From JARRPM01 sp963765545 (GTDB lineage Bacteria > Pseudomonadota > Gammaproteobacteria > Pseudomonadales > Halieaceae), in assembly GCA_963765545.1 (NCBI GenBank), contig CAVXWW010000009.1, positions 124,001-188,000 on the forward strand: a stretch of 64,000 nt of DNA, read 5' to 3'. A model generated the notes under the pieces. It saw nothing but the letters and a program-made list of their open reading frames with translations, was not told the DNA's origin and made no database searches. The position numbers were made by a program, and so were the translations under genes. Positions 34,991-43,654 of the stretch are shown here, piece by piece. Numbering within the stretch: position 1 is the stretch's first letter; each line of letters starts with the position of its first letter.

Positions 34991-36004
34991 ATGAATACTA
35001 TTAGCCCGGTATATGCGCGCTTTGTACTCAGGGAGGTTCTCGCGCAGAACATTCCCGCGGAAAAGCTGCTCGCAGACACAACACTGCACCGCCGGGAGCT
35101 GGAGACAGGTGGTGATATCTCGGTCGAAGACTTCCTGGCGATACTGGAAAACGGCCGCAAGCTGACGGGTAATGAACAGCTGGGTCTGGTGATCGGTCGC
35201 CACACTAATATTATGGCACTGGGCTATATCGGCGCGGCGGCGGCTATAGCGCCCAGCGTGCGGGAAGGCCTCAGGGTAATAGAGAACTATACCCGCTTGC
35301 ATATCAGTTACATGCAGTTGGTACTGTCTTCCGGTCTGCGCGGCCTGCAACTCAAGTTTCATTATTCCAGGGACATTGGCCCCACCGTGCGGTTTCACGC
35401 GGAGACGGCTGTGATGCTGGTTCAGGACTACGTGGAAACGCTGACCGGTAAAGTGCTTCACAATGCCACGTACCAGTTTGCGATGCCGGCCCCGGATTAC
35501 ACCAGTGATTATGCACAGTGGCTGCACAGCCCAATCAGTTTCGACGGGGCGTTCTTTGGCGTCGAGTTGCCCTTTGAGTGGCTGGATCAGCCGTCGCCCT
35601 ACTACAACGCCGAGATGTGGGATCTGGCGACACTAACCCTCGCCCGGAAAATTCGCGAGCTGGAGGGTAGGGAAGCCAAGCCCTACTCCCAGTATGTTGA
35701 GACTCTGCTGCGCTCAAACGAGCCGCCTCTGCCGGAGCTTGGGCAAGTGGCGGCCGAACTGCATATGTCTGAGCGCACTCTGAACCGGCGCCTGCAACGC
35801 GAGGGCACCAGCTTTCGGGATATCAAGGGCAAGCTGCTGGCGAGCTGGGCCCGCCAGCATCTGAGTGAGACCAATCGCAGCGTTGAGACAATTGCTGTCG
35901 AGCTGGGCTACCAGGACGCAGCCAATTTTAGGCGGGCGTTTCGCAACAGTGAGGGGTGCTCTCCCAGTGAGTTCAGGCGCAGGACAACGGCAGTAGCGCC
36001 CTGA
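34991..36004 (+). CDS. AraC-family transcriptional regulator
   Basis: 337 residues. The N-terminal ~190 residues are the 'arabinose-binding domain' type seen in OruR/ArgR-like regulators (LGLVIGRHTNIMALGYIGAAA). The C-terminal ~100 residues hold two HTH motifs: LGQVAAELHMSERTLNRRLQREGTSF and VETIAVELGYQDAANFRRAFRNSEG. It is divergent from the desaturase across 120 bp containing three spaced heptamers, so it likely controls that gene and perhaps itself in response to a lipid or amino-acid signal. Confidence 0.88.
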   Translation: MNTISPVYARFVLREVLAQNIPAEKLLADTTLHRRELETGGDISVEDFLAILENGRKLTGNEQLGLVIGRHTNIMALGYIGAAAAIAPSVREGLRVIENYTRLHISYMQLVLSSGLRGLQLKFHYSRDIGPTVRFHAETAVMLVQDYVETLTGKVLHNATYQFAMPAPDYTSDYAQWLHSPISFDGAFFGVELPFEWLDQPSPYYNAEMWDLATLTLARKIRELEGREAKPYSQYVETLLRSNEPPLPELGQVAAELHMSERTLNRRLQREGTSFRDIKGKLLASWARQHLSETNRSVETIAVELGYQDAANFRRAFRNSEGCSPSEFRRRTTAVAP

Positions 36005-36087
36005 TAGATAAAGTCGGTTGATTTAAATATACCGCGGGAGCCTGTGTTCGCGTCCTGGTGCAAAGGCGGCGCTCCTCCGGCGTTTTC

Positions 36088-36116
36088 TTCCCTATACCAA
36101 CTATTTTTCCCTATAC
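36088..36116. promoter_or_regulatory. Direct repeat TTCCCTATAC upstream of the SDR gene
   Basis: Two exact copies of TTCCCTATAC at 36088-36097 and 36107-36116, 19 bp apart, 55 bp before the gene. The second includes TATACT, a possible -10 box; the repeat could be an activator or repressor site. Confidence 0.35.
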
Positions 36117-36170
36117 TGCGTTGCTCGTATTTGCGCGTCATACGCAATAGATTACTACAGGAGAAAAGGC

Positions 36171-36941
36171 ATGGATCTTTCAAACAGTTCGGCAATTGTA
36201 ACAGGCGGTGGTTCGGGCCTGGGCGAGGCATGTGCCCGTCGCCTGGCGCAGCTTGGTGCCACGTGCATCGTCGTGGACCTGAATGAGGAGAAAGGGCAGG
36301 CGGTGGCCAGCGATATTGGCGGACAATTTGTCAAGGCAGATGTTTCGAATACGGAACAGGTGCAGGCCGCAGTTGATGCAGCAGTCGCCATCGCGCCGTT
36401 GCGCGCCCTGGTAAACGGTGCCGGCATCGGCAGTGCCGGGCGCACAGTTGACAGGTCGGGCAACCCCTTTGACCTGGCGTCATTCGAGATGGTGTTGCGC
36501 GTTAACCTGATAGGGACATTCAACTGTATTCGTCTTGCGGCCGCCGCCATGTCAAAACAGGAGCCGCTGGATGAGCAGGGCCAGCGTGGGGCAATCGTTA
36601 ACATGGCCTCGGTCGCCGCCTTCGATGGCCAGATCGGGCAGTGTGCCTATTCGGCCTCCAAGGGCGGTGTCGTGGGCATGACCCTGCCGATTGCCAGGGA
36701 CCTGTCTGCATCCGGCATCCGGGTGAATACAGTGGCCCCGGGCCTGTTCAATACGCCTATCTACGGCGAGGGCGAAGCATCTGAAGCCTTCAAGGCGCAT
36801 CTGGGCGCCAGCGTATTGTTTCCGAAGCGCCTGGGTTACGCCGACGAATTGGCGTCCATGGTTGCTGAGCTGATCACCAATGATTACATGAACGGAGAGG
36901 TGGTGCGCGCTGACGGCGGTATCCGGATGCCGCCAAAGTAA
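36171..36941 (+). CDS. Short-chain dehydrogenase (3-hydroxyacyl-CoA dehydrogenase type II-like)
   Basis: 256 residues, classical SDR: cofactor loop TGGGSGLGEACARRL (~11-25), DLNEEKGQ (Asp at the end of strand 2, so NAD rather than NADP), NGAGIG (~84), catalytic Ser and YSASKGG (~160-166), then NTVAPGLFNTPIYGEG. The NxxPGLFxTP end matches 3-hydroxyacyl-CoA / 17-beta-hydroxysteroid dehydrogenase type 10, acting in fatty-acid or isoleucine degradation. A clear ribosome-binding site (AGGAGAAAAGGC) precedes the ATG. A strong hairpin follows the gene. Confidence 0.85.
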   Translation: MDLSNSSAIVTGGGSGLGEACARRLAQLGATCIVVDLNEEKGQAVASDIGGQFVKADVSNTEQVQAAVDAAVAIAPLRALVNGAGIGSAGRTVDRSGNPFDLASFEMVLRVNLIGTFNCIRLAAAAMSKQEPLDEQGQRGAIVNMASVAAFDGQIGQCAYSASKGGVVGMTLPIARDLSASGIRVNTVAPGLFNTPIYGEGEASEAFKAHLGASVLFPKRLGYADELASMVAELITNDYMNGEVVRADGGIRMPPK

Positions 36942-36960
36942 GTCATCTCAAACTGCCAGT

Positions 36961-36985
36961 GGCGCCGGGTTTCAATCCCGGCGCC
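36961..36985 (+). terminator. Strong hairpin after the SDR gene
   Basis: GGCGCCGGG-TTTCAAT-CCCGGCGCC is a perfect 9-bp GC stem with a 7-base loop, 20 bp after the stop and between convergent genes. Only TTGAT follows, not a full T-run, so it may rely on stem strength or protect the 3' end of the mRNA. Confidence 0.6.
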
Positions 36986-37030
36986 TTGATCGCCTGCCGG
37001 TCAAACTACATTGCCTCTGTTTGAGGTGGC

Positions 37031-37657
37031 CTAGCCGGGCCTTACCACCAGAATGTGTTTGCTGGTTTTGTAGGGTTTGCTGATTCTGTGTTCGACCACA
37101 GATGCGTTGAACTTTTCTTCACACCGTTCGGCCAGCTCCCAGAACGGGCTGCGTCCCGGGTCGGCGATCAGCACCTGCTTGACGCCACTTTTCATGGCGC
37201 GGTCTACCAGCCGGTAGAGGGGCTGAACAAGTTCATCCCAGAAGCAGACGTCGCCGCCGATAATCGTATGGACGCCGGCCATGTCCTTCTTGCGAATCTG
37301 GTGGAATTTTTTCTTCTCAAACTTGATTTTCACGCCGTTGATGTCGGCCTGAGCATCGAGAAAGGGCTGCACGTCGGCATCGGCATCGATACCAGTCACC
37401 CTGGCGTCAAAGCGCCTGGCCATATAAATGCCGGTCAGCCCCCAGCCACAGCCAATATCCAGCACCCGGGCTCTTTTTGGCAGTGGGTAATCTTCCATGT
37501 AGTTCATCAGCACAAAACTTGAACGCCAGACCTTGTTGCCATGAATAGACGGTTCGCTGCCCTGTCTCTTGAGTTTCTTGACGGCGGGATGGGTGGATTG
37601 CAGTGCCAGGGTGTCGAGGTATTCCACCGTGTGTTTTTCAGTCCTTGGTTTGCTCAT
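37031..37657 (-). CDS. Class I SAM-dependent methyltransferase
   Basis: Start at ATG 37657 with GGAG 5 bp upstream (208 residues); a longer frame reaching 37747 lacks a ribosome-binding site. The SAM-binding motif ARVLDIGCGWGLTGIYMA is at ~65-82, followed by an acidic residue in VTGIDADADV and HTIIGGDVCFWDEL. Members like this resemble protein-lysine or small-molecule methyltransferases of the METTL21-like type; the substrate is not evident. Confidence 0.8.
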   Translation of the reverse strand: MSKPRTEKHTVEYLDTLALQSTHPAVKKLKRQGSEPSIHGNKVWRSSFVLMNYMEDYPLPKRARVLDIGCGWGLTGIYMARRFDARVTGIDADADVQPFLDAQADINGVKIKFEKKKFHQIRKKDMAGVHTIIGGDVCFWDELVQPLYRLVDRAMKSGVKQVLIADPGRSPFWELAERCEEKFNASVVEHRISKPYKTSKHILVVRPG

Positions 37658-37929
37658 GTTGCTCCGTAGTGTTTTGCCCAAAGCCGCGAACAGGCTTTTT
37701 TTGTAGTGTGCCGTTGTGTAATGCGAGATAGCAAGGCAAGCGATCATACTAGCAACCTCCGCTACCTGTCACCCTGCCATGCGAGCGAATGATCGAGCTG
37801 CTGCTGGTATCGACCCTATTGGGGATTGTAGTATTGCCTGGGGTTGTCACCTGCCGGATGTGAGTGCCCCGCGTTCTGGCCCGGTGCGTCAGCGGTCGAG
37901 AGTAAAACAGGAATCATGGGAGTAGCTAA

Positions 37930-38208
37930 ATGAACGAAATCAAATACAACGATTTTCTGCCGCATGCCACACCCAGGGGTGGCCTGTTTGGTGGAGTGGA
38001 TTATTCGGGTTTCGATGACTGCGTCGCAGCGATGAACCATTGGTTGGCGCGCAACCCGGTTGATGTAATTCGGCTGGAAACCGTGACCCTGCCCAACATA
38101 CACAGCATCCAGGAAGAGGGCACTGCCGATACGGAATTGCATGTGTCGGGGCACACCGTGTGGTATCAGTTTCTCAGGTTGTGGTATTCAGAGGTGACTG
38201 AACAGTAA
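37930..38208 (+). CDS. Small conserved-looking protein of unknown function
   Basis: 92 residues, soluble, no signal peptide, mixed alpha/beta (GFDDCVAAMNHWLARNPVDVIRLETVTLPNIH). It lies 3 bp upstream of the acyl-CoA ligase start, so the two are co-transcribed and possibly coupled. Its start is preceded by GGGAG. I recognise no family; coding is supported by the tight spacing and ribosome-binding site. Confidence 0.6.
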   Translation: MNEIKYNDFLPHATPRGGLFGGVDYSGFDDCVAAMNHWLARNPVDVIRLETVTLPNIHSIQEEGTADTELHVSGHTVWYQFLRLWYSEVTEQ

Positions 38209-38211
38209 ATC

Positions 38212-39717
38212 GTGGACAAGCTACATGAAATCCTGGCGCACCAGGCGGCAACCCGGGCTGAAAGTGTTGCCCTGTGGTGGAATGGCTGCGCGATCACATA
38301 TGCGCAACTGAATGAGCGCGTATTGGCATTGGCTGCCCGGCTTGCCAGTAGTGGCGGAGCCGGTGAGCGGGTCGCGGTGCTGGCCTGGAACTGCCCCCGG
38401 TATGTCGAACTCATTTACGCCGTGCCTGCCAGTGGCAAAATACTTGTGCCGCTCAATGCCAGGCTCGCGCCGGCTGAATTGCATTACCAATTGGTGTCCG
38501 CTGGTGTGACGACACTGTTTGGAGAGCCGCAACTGCTCGAACCACTGCTTCAGGAACATGACTTTGGCCCGGAGTTACACGTCATTGATCTGCAGGATGA
38601 ATACGAGTTTTGGCTCGCCAGTGGCGACCAGGCGCCGATGCCGCACACGAATGCCAGAGATACGATCTGGATACTCTATACCTCTGGTTCAACAGGCCGC
38701 CCCAAGGGGGCGGAGCTTACCCATAACTCATTTATGGCTGGTTTAGCGTCCGCTGCCCTGGGGCGGCCGGTGAGGTCCGATGACAGGTATCTCTACCCGT
38801 TTCCGCTGTTTCACGTGGCCGCCCACAATGTTCTTTTGCAGCATCAGTATGGTGCTGCGGTGGTTTTGACCAGGTCATTTGATCCGGGTGCCACACTGTT
38901 TGCATGTCGTGAGTATCAGGTAACGACCATGTCGCTCGCACCAACCATGATTGCGATGTTGCTTGACCACCCGGACTTTCGCCCCGAGGATTTGAAATCG
39001 GTTCGCACCATTGGCTATGGTGCATCCGCCATGCCACAGACCCTGTTACTGCGCCTGCTGGAACAGACGAACATCGGGCTGTGTCAGAGCTACGGCATGA
39101 CCGAGCTTTCGGGGAGTGCGGCATTCCTTACAGTTGAGGATCATCGTCTGGCCGCCGATAGCAGGCCTGAGCTGCTGCAGTCCGTGGGCAAGCCTTTGCC
39201 CTCGGTTGAGATCAGACTGGTCGCTGACGATGGCCGGGTATGCGCCACAGGCGAGAGCGGCGAGATCCTGGTCAAGGGCGAGCAGTGTATGCGAGGGTAC
39301 TGGAACCAGCCCGAGGCCAGCGCGCAGGCCATTGTTGAGGGCTGGCTGCACACCGGAGATATCGGCCGCTTTGACGGTGAGGGCTACCTGTACATTGTCG
39401 ACCGGAAGAAGGACATGATTATCAGTGGCGGGGAAAACGTGGCCTCCAGGGAAGTTGAGGAAGTGATGCGCCGTCACCCGGCGGTAAAGGATTGTGCCGT
39501 TATAGGTATTACCGACCCCCGCTGGGGTGAGCTTATTTGTGGCGTGGTGCAACTTGTGCAGGACGCCAGCGACCAGGTGCTCGCTGACCACTGCAGGGCC
39601 TTTCTCGCGTCCTATAAGACACCCAAAAAGTGGGTTCGCGCGCAGGCCCTGCCGGTCAATGCCGCCGGCAAGATCGACAAACCGGCGCTGCGCTCGATTT
39701 ACGCTCCCCCCAGCTGA
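38212..39717 (+). CDS. AMP-forming acyl-CoA ligase
   Basis: 501 residues from GTG 38212. ANL-superfamily motifs: P-loop YTSGSTGRPKGAELTHN (~156-172), YGMTELSG (~293), HTGDIGRFDGEGYLYIVDRKKD (~382-403) and the C-terminal catalytic Lys in NAAGKIDKPALR. The enzyme activates a fatty or other organic acid via an adenylate to its CoA ester. Length and motif order suit medium/long-chain acyl-CoA ligases. It is coupled to the small gene upstream. Confidence 0.88.
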   Translation: MDKLHEILAHQAATRAESVALWWNGCAITYAQLNERVLALAARLASSGGAGERVAVLAWNCPRYVELIYAVPASGKILVPLNARLAPAELHYQLVSAGVTTLFGEPQLLEPLLQEHDFGPELHVIDLQDEYEFWLASGDQAPMPHTNARDTIWILYTSGSTGRPKGAELTHNSFMAGLASAALGRPVRSDDRYLYPFPLFHVAAHNVLLQHQYGAAVVLTRSFDPGATLFACREYQVTTMSLAPTMIAMLLDHPDFRPEDLKSVRTIGYGASAMPQTLLLRLLEQTNIGLCQSYGMTELSGSAAFLTVEDHRLAADSRPELLQSVGKPLPSVEIRLVADDGRVCATGESGEILVKGEQCMRGYWNQPEASAQAIVEGWLHTGDIGRFDGEGYLYIVDRKKDMIISGGENVASREVEEVMRRHPAVKDCAVIGITDPRWGELICGVVQLVQDASDQVLADHCRAFLASYKTPKKWVRAQALPVNAAGKIDKPALRSIYAPPS

Positions 39718-39858
39718 TCAGCCCGGCTCGACAGTCACGATTGCCAGTTCTCCGGACCGAGAGAGACACCAGATCGACAGCAAACAAATCAGCCTGGTAT
39801 ACGTGGATGGGTCCGTTCGATAAGATGGGCGCCTGCTGTAGGCCCTGGAGAAACGGTA

Positions 39859-40311
39859 ATGCCTTTCGACATTCTCTATTGGCACTGGATCGTGTTTGGC
39901 GTGATATTGATGCTCAGCGAGATGGTGCTGACGACTTTCTTTATTCTCTGGTTTGGCGTCGCCGCCGTCCTGATAGGCGTGCTGTTGTTTTTCGTTCCGG
40001 GTATCGGCGTGAACTGGCAGATCTTCAGCTGGACCATCCTGTCCGCGATTCTCGCGTTTGGCTGGTTCAAGTACCTGAAGCCATTATCCGTCGATCGTAC
40101 CAAGGCGGGCTTGTCCCGCGAGGCTATCGTCGGGGAGGTTGGTCAGGTGATTGTGGTGCCCGGGACGAAAAAGAGGGGACGCTTGCGCTTTCCTGCGCCA
40201 ATACTGGGCAATGACGAATGGATGATCCTCGCCCGCGAGTCCCTGGCCGAAGGCGATCGCGTGAGGGTTGTCGACGTGTCGGGTAATGCCCTGGTAGTAG
40301 AGAAAGCCTGA
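39859..40311 (+). CDS. NfeD-family membrane protein
   Basis: 150 residues: two to three N-terminal transmembrane segments (YWHWIVFGVILMLSEMVLTTF, ~5-25 onward) then a small C-terminal OB-fold domain (GEVGQVIVVPGTKKRGRLRF ... GDRVRVVDVSGNALVVE). This short NfeD type lacks a protease domain and pairs with SPFH proteins, as it does here. The pair is thought to organise membrane microdomains. Confidence 0.88.
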   Translation: MPFDILYWHWIVFGVILMLSEMVLTTFFILWFGVAAVLIGVLLFFVPGIGVNWQIFSWTILSAILAFGWFKYLKPLSVDRTKAGLSREAIVGEVGQVIVVPGTKKRGRLRFPAPILGNDEWMILARESLAEGDRVRVVDVSGNALVVEKA

Positions 40312-40338
40312 TAATCGTCGAACATTGAGGAGTAGAAG

Positions 40339-41187
40339 ATGGAAGCTGGATTTGCTGTAGTCATAGCAATTTTTCTGCTGGTGTTGATAACGCTGGCAAA
40401 AGGCGTTCGGCTGGTTCCCCAGGGCGATAAATGGGTTGTACAGCGCCTTGGGAAATACCATTCGACGCTCAATCCCGGTCTCAATATTATCATTCCGTTT
40501 GTTGACGCGGTCGCCTACAAGGCGACCACCAAAGACATTGTGCTGGATATCCCGTCCCAGGAAGTTATCACCCGCGATAACGCGGTAATCATCGCCAACG
40601 CGGTCGCCTATATCAATATCATCGCGCCGGAGAAGGCCGTCTATGGGGTCGAGGACTTTCGTATTGCGATACAGACACTGGTGCAAACGACGCTGCGTTC
40701 AATTATTGGTGAAATGGACCTTGACGATGCCCTGTCCTCGCGCGACCGAATCAAGGCCCACCTGAAAAATGCCATCTCCGACGATATTTCGGATTGGGGA
40801 ATTACCCTCAAGACAGTGGAAATTCAGGACATCAACCCCTCCGGAACCATGCAGCACGCTATGGAAGAGCAAGCGGCGGCCGAACGGGCCCGGCGAGCGA
40901 CGGTGACCCGGGCCGATGGCGATAAACAGGCCGCGATCCTTGAAGCGGAAGGGCGCCTGGAAGCCTCGCGGCGCGATGCAGAGGCCCAGGTGGTTCTGGC
41001 CAACGCCAGCCAGCAGGCAATTGATATGGTGACCCAGGCGATCGGTGACAGGGAGATGCCGGTGGTATATTTGCTGGGTGAAAAGTATGTGCAGTCGCTG
41101 GAGAATATTGCCAAGTCAGACGGTAGCACAACCGTGGTCTTTCCGGCGGACATTCCCAGTGCCATACGCGGCATGATGGGCCGATAG
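40339..41187 (+). CDS. SPFH/Band 7 protein (stomatin/QmcA-like)
   Basis: 282 residues: one N-terminal membrane helix (FAVVIAIFLLVLITLAKGV) and the SPFH domain (RLVPQGDKWVVQRLGKYHSTLNPGLN, VVLDIPSQEVITRDNA-like strands, VQTTLRSIIGEMDLDDALSSRDRI), followed by an Ala/Glu-rich coiled coil (~175-225). Such proteins oligomerise into rings at the membrane. It follows nfeD after 27 bp with a strong AGGAG site. The length fits paraslipin/QmcA. Confidence 0.9.
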   Translation: MEAGFAVVIAIFLLVLITLAKGVRLVPQGDKWVVQRLGKYHSTLNPGLNIIIPFVDAVAYKATTKDIVLDIPSQEVITRDNAVIIANAVAYINIIAPEKAVYGVEDFRIAIQTLVQTTLRSIIGEMDLDDALSSRDRIKAHLKNAISDDISDWGITLKTVEIQDINPSGTMQHAMEEQAAAERARRATVTRADGDKQAAILEAEGRLEASRRDAEAQVVLANASQQAIDMVTQAIGDREMPVVYLLGEKYVQSLENIAKSDGSTTVVFPADIPSAIRGMMGR

Positions 41188-41254
41188 TCAGCAACTGGAT
41201 TATAAATAGGGTTTGGGGCCCGGTTGTAGCCGGCCCTGCAAGGAGGGTTTTGGT

Positions 41255-41671
41255 ATGAGCGAAACAGCTACCGGCGGCTGCCTTTGCGGCAAGGTGAGTT
41301 ACCAGTTTGATCGCGATCAGGTGGTTTCGGCCCACCACTGTCATTGCAAGGACTGCCAGAAAGCGACCGGCAGTGGAAAGGCCACTATCGTTATGGTGCC
41401 CACCCAGGTGTTGGAGACCCGTGGCGAGCTTAAATACTTCACGGTGACCGGGACTGATGGTGGTCATGTGTCCAGGGGCTTCTGCCCTGACTGCGGTTCC
41501 CAGTTGCTAAGCTTCCTTGTAGAAATGCCCGCCATGCGATTTGTAAAAGCGGGTACGCTGGATGACAGTAGCTGGGTGACCATCGATTCCAGTTTCTGGA
41601 GTTGCACCGCGCAGCCCTGGTCGCCTGTAGACGGCAGCTGTCCCGCTCTTGAAAAGAACCCACAACTGTAG
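41255..41671 (+). CDS. GFA-family (CENP-V/glutathione-dependent formaldehyde-activating-like) protein
   Basis: Start at ATG 41255 with AAGGAGG upstream; 138 residues. The zinc-site cysteines of the GFA fold are present: GGCLCGKVSY (8-17), HCHCKDCQKATG (~32-43) and GFCPDCGSQLL (~83-93). Members bind zinc; a role in formaldehyde-glutathione chemistry is proven only for a few, so the substrate is unknown. Confidence 0.88.
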   Translation: MSETATGGCLCGKVSYQFDRDQVVSAHHCHCKDCQKATGSGKATIVMVPTQVLETRGELKYFTVTGTDGGHVSRGFCPDCGSQLLSFLVEMPAMRFVKAGTLDDSSWVTIDSSFWSCTAQPWSPVDGSCPALEKNPQL

Positions 41672-41858
41672 GGTTCACTGGAGTTCCAATCCGATTGCCC
41701 CGGATCACACGTAAAACGGAATAAGTTGGCGTTAAAACGCGTGAAAATTCGATGCAACTCACCGCTGGGTCCGAGGGTACAATAGCGCCGCTGGAACAGG
41801 GCCCTAATCGGTTCACGCTGTTCCCCGCGCTTTTTTCTGAAACCTGGAAATCCTGATT

Positions 41859-42980
41859 ATGAAGATATCAGTCCGGCTGATTCTGGCGGGCCTCATGAGC
41901 CTTTTACTGCCGCTGGCCACGGGTCGCGCTCTGGCTGCCGAGCTGTCTGTGCAGCTAGAAAACCCTCCCTCGTCCGGGACCGTAGCCCTGGCCCTGTTCA
42001 GCTCCGCCAATACATTCGGTGATCTTCGCGACCCTGCCATGCTTGAGACCTATACCCTGGACGGCCGTGACAGTTATATGTTGACGGATATCCCGGCCGG
42101 CGAATACGCCCTGATGGTCTATTACGACGAAAATGACAATTTCAAGATAGACAAGAACTTCATCGGGATTCCGACCGAACCGCTGGGGTTTTCAAATAAC
42201 TACAGGCCTAAAGGGCCACCCAGCTACGCGCGGGCCGCCTTTACCCTGGCCGAGGATGATCGGCGCGATTTTACCGTCGACTTGTATCGACCCCTGGGCA
42301 AGCGTGGTCGCCTGGGTGTTGGCGTAGGTGCAATCAGTCGCAGTAGTCCCTACCGGGATTACGACGGCGGCGTCACCCAGGTCATTCCTGCCATTACCTA
42401 TAATGGCTCTCGCTTGCAGGTGTTGGGGCCCAATGTCAGCTATGGTCTGGTCGGAACGGGGAAGTTGAGATTGGCAGCCGCAGGGACGTATCGGCTGGGT
42501 GTCTACGATGAGGACGACAGCGACTACCTGGAGGGTATGGGGGATCGCGACAGCACTTTCATGGCCGGCCTCGCGCTGCAGGCGGAACTGCCGATGGGCT
42601 TCGATATGGCCCTGAGCTATCAGCACGACGTGCTGGACAGAATTGGCGGCGGAGAGGCGAGAGTTGCTGTCGACAAGTCTTTTCAGTTGGGTACTTTCCG
42701 GTTTTCCCCCGAGCTGGGTGTGAACTGGCTGGCCCAGGATCTGGCGGACTACGATTTTGGTGTGCCGCAAAAAAAGGCCACGGCCGACAGGCCCGCTTAC
42801 CGCCTGGACTCAGTGTTCACCGTTGACGTCGGGGTGGGGATCCTTTATGAGATAACGACCGAGTGGCTGCTGGTCATGAATGTTGCGGTTGAATTTTTTG
42901 ATGACGAGATTACTGACAGTCCCATCGTCGACGAGGACTATGTCGTGAAGGGGTTCTTTGCTGTCAATTACGTTTTCTAG
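41859..42980 (+). CDS. DUF2141 domain fused to a MipA/OmpV-type outer membrane barrel
   Basis: 373 residues with a signal peptide (AGLMSLLLPLATGRALA). Residues ~28-145 are a DUF2141 domain (TVALALFSSANTFGD ... PAGEYALMVYYDENDNFKIDKNFIGIPTEPLGFSN), a beta-sandwich of unknown role. Residues ~150-373 match the MipA/OmpV outer-membrane family (LGVGVGAISRSSPYRDYDGGV, alternating strands, aromatic end VNYVF), the final Phe fitting BAM recognition. MipA scaffolds lytic transglycosylases or acts as an OM protein; joining it to DUF2141 is unusual. Confidence 0.8.
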   Translation: MKISVRLILAGLMSLLLPLATGRALAAELSVQLENPPSSGTVALALFSSANTFGDLRDPAMLETYTLDGRDSYMLTDIPAGEYALMVYYDENDNFKIDKNFIGIPTEPLGFSNNYRPKGPPSYARAAFTLAEDDRRDFTVDLYRPLGKRGRLGVGVGAISRSSPYRDYDGGVTQVIPAITYNGSRLQVLGPNVSYGLVGTGKLRLAAAGTYRLGVYDEDDSDYLEGMGDRDSTFMAGLALQAELPMGFDMALSYQHDVLDRIGGGEARVAVDKSFQLGTFRFSPELGVNWLAQDLADYDFGVPQKKATADRPAYRLDSVFTVDVGVGILYEITTEWLLVMNVAVEFFDDEITDSPIVDEDYVVKGFFAVNYVF

Positions 42981-43488
42981 CATCCTGGCGGGCGTCGCCG
43001 CGTCTTGATACAGGCCCCCTGTGCACAGGCGGTACACCCTCCGCCTCGGGTCTGGCGTGCGTGACCATTGATCGTGGATCGATTTCTTCGTGGCATACCG
43101 GGCAGCACAATATGGGTTGGACGTTTGCTCCACAGCTAACATGCTGTCGCAGAATCGGCGGCCCAGCTTCGCCGGCGTAGTATTTATCTCCCCAGTTGAT
43201 GACGGTTGAGACAACGGGAAACAGGTCCATTCCCTTTTCAGTCAACCGGTACTCGTAGCGGGGTGGGTTGCCCTGGTATTGAACCCGGGTAAGGACAGAG
43301 TGCTGCTCCAGCAATTTCAACCGGTTGGTCAGGGTGGTTCGGGAGATACCCAGTCGCTCCTGGAAGTCCTCGAAGCGCCGGACGCCCAGGAATATGTCAC
43401 TGAGCAATAGCAGGGTCCAGCGATCCCCCAATACAGCTGAGGCCCGCGCCATAGAGCACTCCTGGTCGCTGACTTCAGTCCACTTCAC
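42964..43488 (-). CDS. HxlR-family transcriptional regulator
   Basis: 174 residues. The winged HTH typical of HxlR is clear: CSMARASAVLGDRWTLLLLSDIFLGVRRFEDFQERLGISRTTL and LEQHSVLTRVQYQGNPPRYEYRLTEKG. The C-terminal part adds CCPVCHEEID, possibly a metal or redox site. It is divergent from the molybdopterin oxidoreductase and probably controls it. The last 17 bp overlap the convergent DUF2141-MipA gene. Confidence 0.88.
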   Translation of the reverse strand: MKWTEVSDQECSMARASAVLGDRWTLLLLSDIFLGVRRFEDFQERLGISRTTLTNRLKLLEQHSVLTRVQYQGNPPRYEYRLTEKGMDLFPVVSTVINWGDKYYAGEAGPPILRQHVSCGANVQPILCCPVCHEEIDPRSMVTHARPEAEGVPPVHRGPVSRRGDARQDARKRN

Positions 43489-43561
43489 GCCTTATCTCCC
43501 TACAATAATTCCCGGCAGTCTACCCCGGTAAGCCTGAAGTCTAAAGGATTGTCGGCCACTA

Positions 43562-43582
43562 AGTCCAATTAATGGATTGACT
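43562..43582. promoter_or_regulatory. Imperfect palindrome between hxlR-type regulator and molybdenum enzyme
   Basis: AGTCCAAT...ATTGACT forms an imperfect inverted repeat (one extra base in the left arm) about 75 bp before both genes. It is a candidate operator for the divergent HxlR regulator; low confidence. Confidence 0.3.
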
Positions 43583-43654
43583 CGGTGTAGATTTGGTACT
43601 AGGTTAGAGTGGTGTCAGGGCCATCATGCTCGACACAATGCTCAGGAGTAAACG

